Assembly (NCBI RefSeq): GCF_000718515.1
Contig: NZ_JNZS01000011.1
Location: 245,244-309,243 of the forward strand
DNA length: 64,000 bases
DNA from: Micromonospora parva
Lineage (GTDB): Bacteria > Actinomycetota > Actinomycetes > Mycobacteriales > Micromonosporaceae
Reading direction: 5' to 3'
Shown here: positions 63,940 to 64,000 of the stretch, one piece after another
Numbering within the stretch: the first letter of the stretch is position 1
How the letters are laid out: the number at the start of each line of letters is the position of its first letter
The notes under the pieces: model-generated
Seen by the model: the letters and a program-made list of their open reading frames with translations, nothing else
Told to the model about the DNA's origin: nothing
Database searches by the model: none
Made by a program: the position numbers and the translations under genes

Positions 63940-64000
63940 GGTGTGTGGTTGTTCTTTGAGAACTCAACAGGGTGCTTGTAAAGCCAGTGCCAATTATGAT
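63940..64000 (+). promoter_or_regulatory. 16S rRNA leader (antitermination / processing region)
   Basis: The segment gttctttgagaactcaacag and the following ggtgcttgtaaagccagtgc belong to the conserved actinobacterial 16S rRNA leader. It marks an rRNA operon whose 16S gene starts just beyond the window end. Confidence 0.85.

Overview
The window is high-GC actinomycete chromosome, most likely Micromonospora or a close relative in the Micromonosporaceae. The supporting signs are GTG starts, many 1-4 nt gene overlaps, the block tRNA-Gly/tRNA-Pro/tig/clpP1/clpP2/clpX, a GlbO-type truncated globin, an Rv2231c-like CobC, EttA, an Rv2466c-like DsbA protein, an ECF sigma factor of the SigE family, and an actinobacterial rRNA leader at the right edge. 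The genus is inferred from gene content and style, not from a search.

Left part (1-23.8 kb), mostly housekeeping and envelope genes. A class A penicillin-binding protein (cut by the left edge) diverges from a cobC-cobT-cobA/cysG cluster for late corrinoid and siroheme steps. A trehalose pair follows, otsA and an otsB fused to a GH15 glucoamylase/trehalase-like domain, then a small toxin-antitoxin-like pair, ettA, a thioesterase, YbjN, globin, MFS and MscS genes, an HNH nuclease, an erythromycin-esterase homologue divergent from a double-HTH MerR regulator, and a class F sortase with a probable surface substrate.

Centre (23.3-36.1 kb): an Lrp/AsnC regulator diverges from an 11-gene, tightly overlapping operon encoding nearly the whole oxidative tryptophan (kynurenine / 3-hydroxyanthranilate meta-cleavage) route to pyruvate and acetyl-CoA. 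The genes are kynA, kynU, kmo, semialdehyde dehydrogenase, hydratase, acylating acetaldehyde dehydrogenase, aldolase, decarboxylase, RidA-type deaminase, 3-hydroxyanthranilate dioxygenase and ACMS decarboxylase. An amidase lies just downstream. No recognisable kynurenine formamidase is present. KynA has Ser where TDOs usually have the distal His, and Kmo ends in a transmembrane helix.

Right-centre (36.1-47.2 kb): small membrane and conserved hypothetical genes, a Uma2 nuclease-like protein, PepN aminopeptidase, a DsbA-family protein with a one-cysteine CPWA site, DUF1015, RpiB and a secreted M14 carboxypeptidase.

Polymorphic toxin locus (47.4-54.6 kb): a 2.2 kaa secreted RHS/YD-repeat protein with an RHS core, a C-terminal Hint autoprocessing domain and a ~100-residue papain-fold-like toxin tip. 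A small, lower-GC, unrecognised gene follows immediately and is the likely immunity gene. A sigma-factor/membrane-protein pair follows.

Right end (56-64 kb): a degraded DUF4304-like fragment, two tRNAs bracketing a very long inverted repeat, tig-clpP1-clpP2-clpX, a nitrilase-family amidase, and two consecutive rRNA-type promoters with the leader of a 16S rRNA gene that begins just beyond the window.
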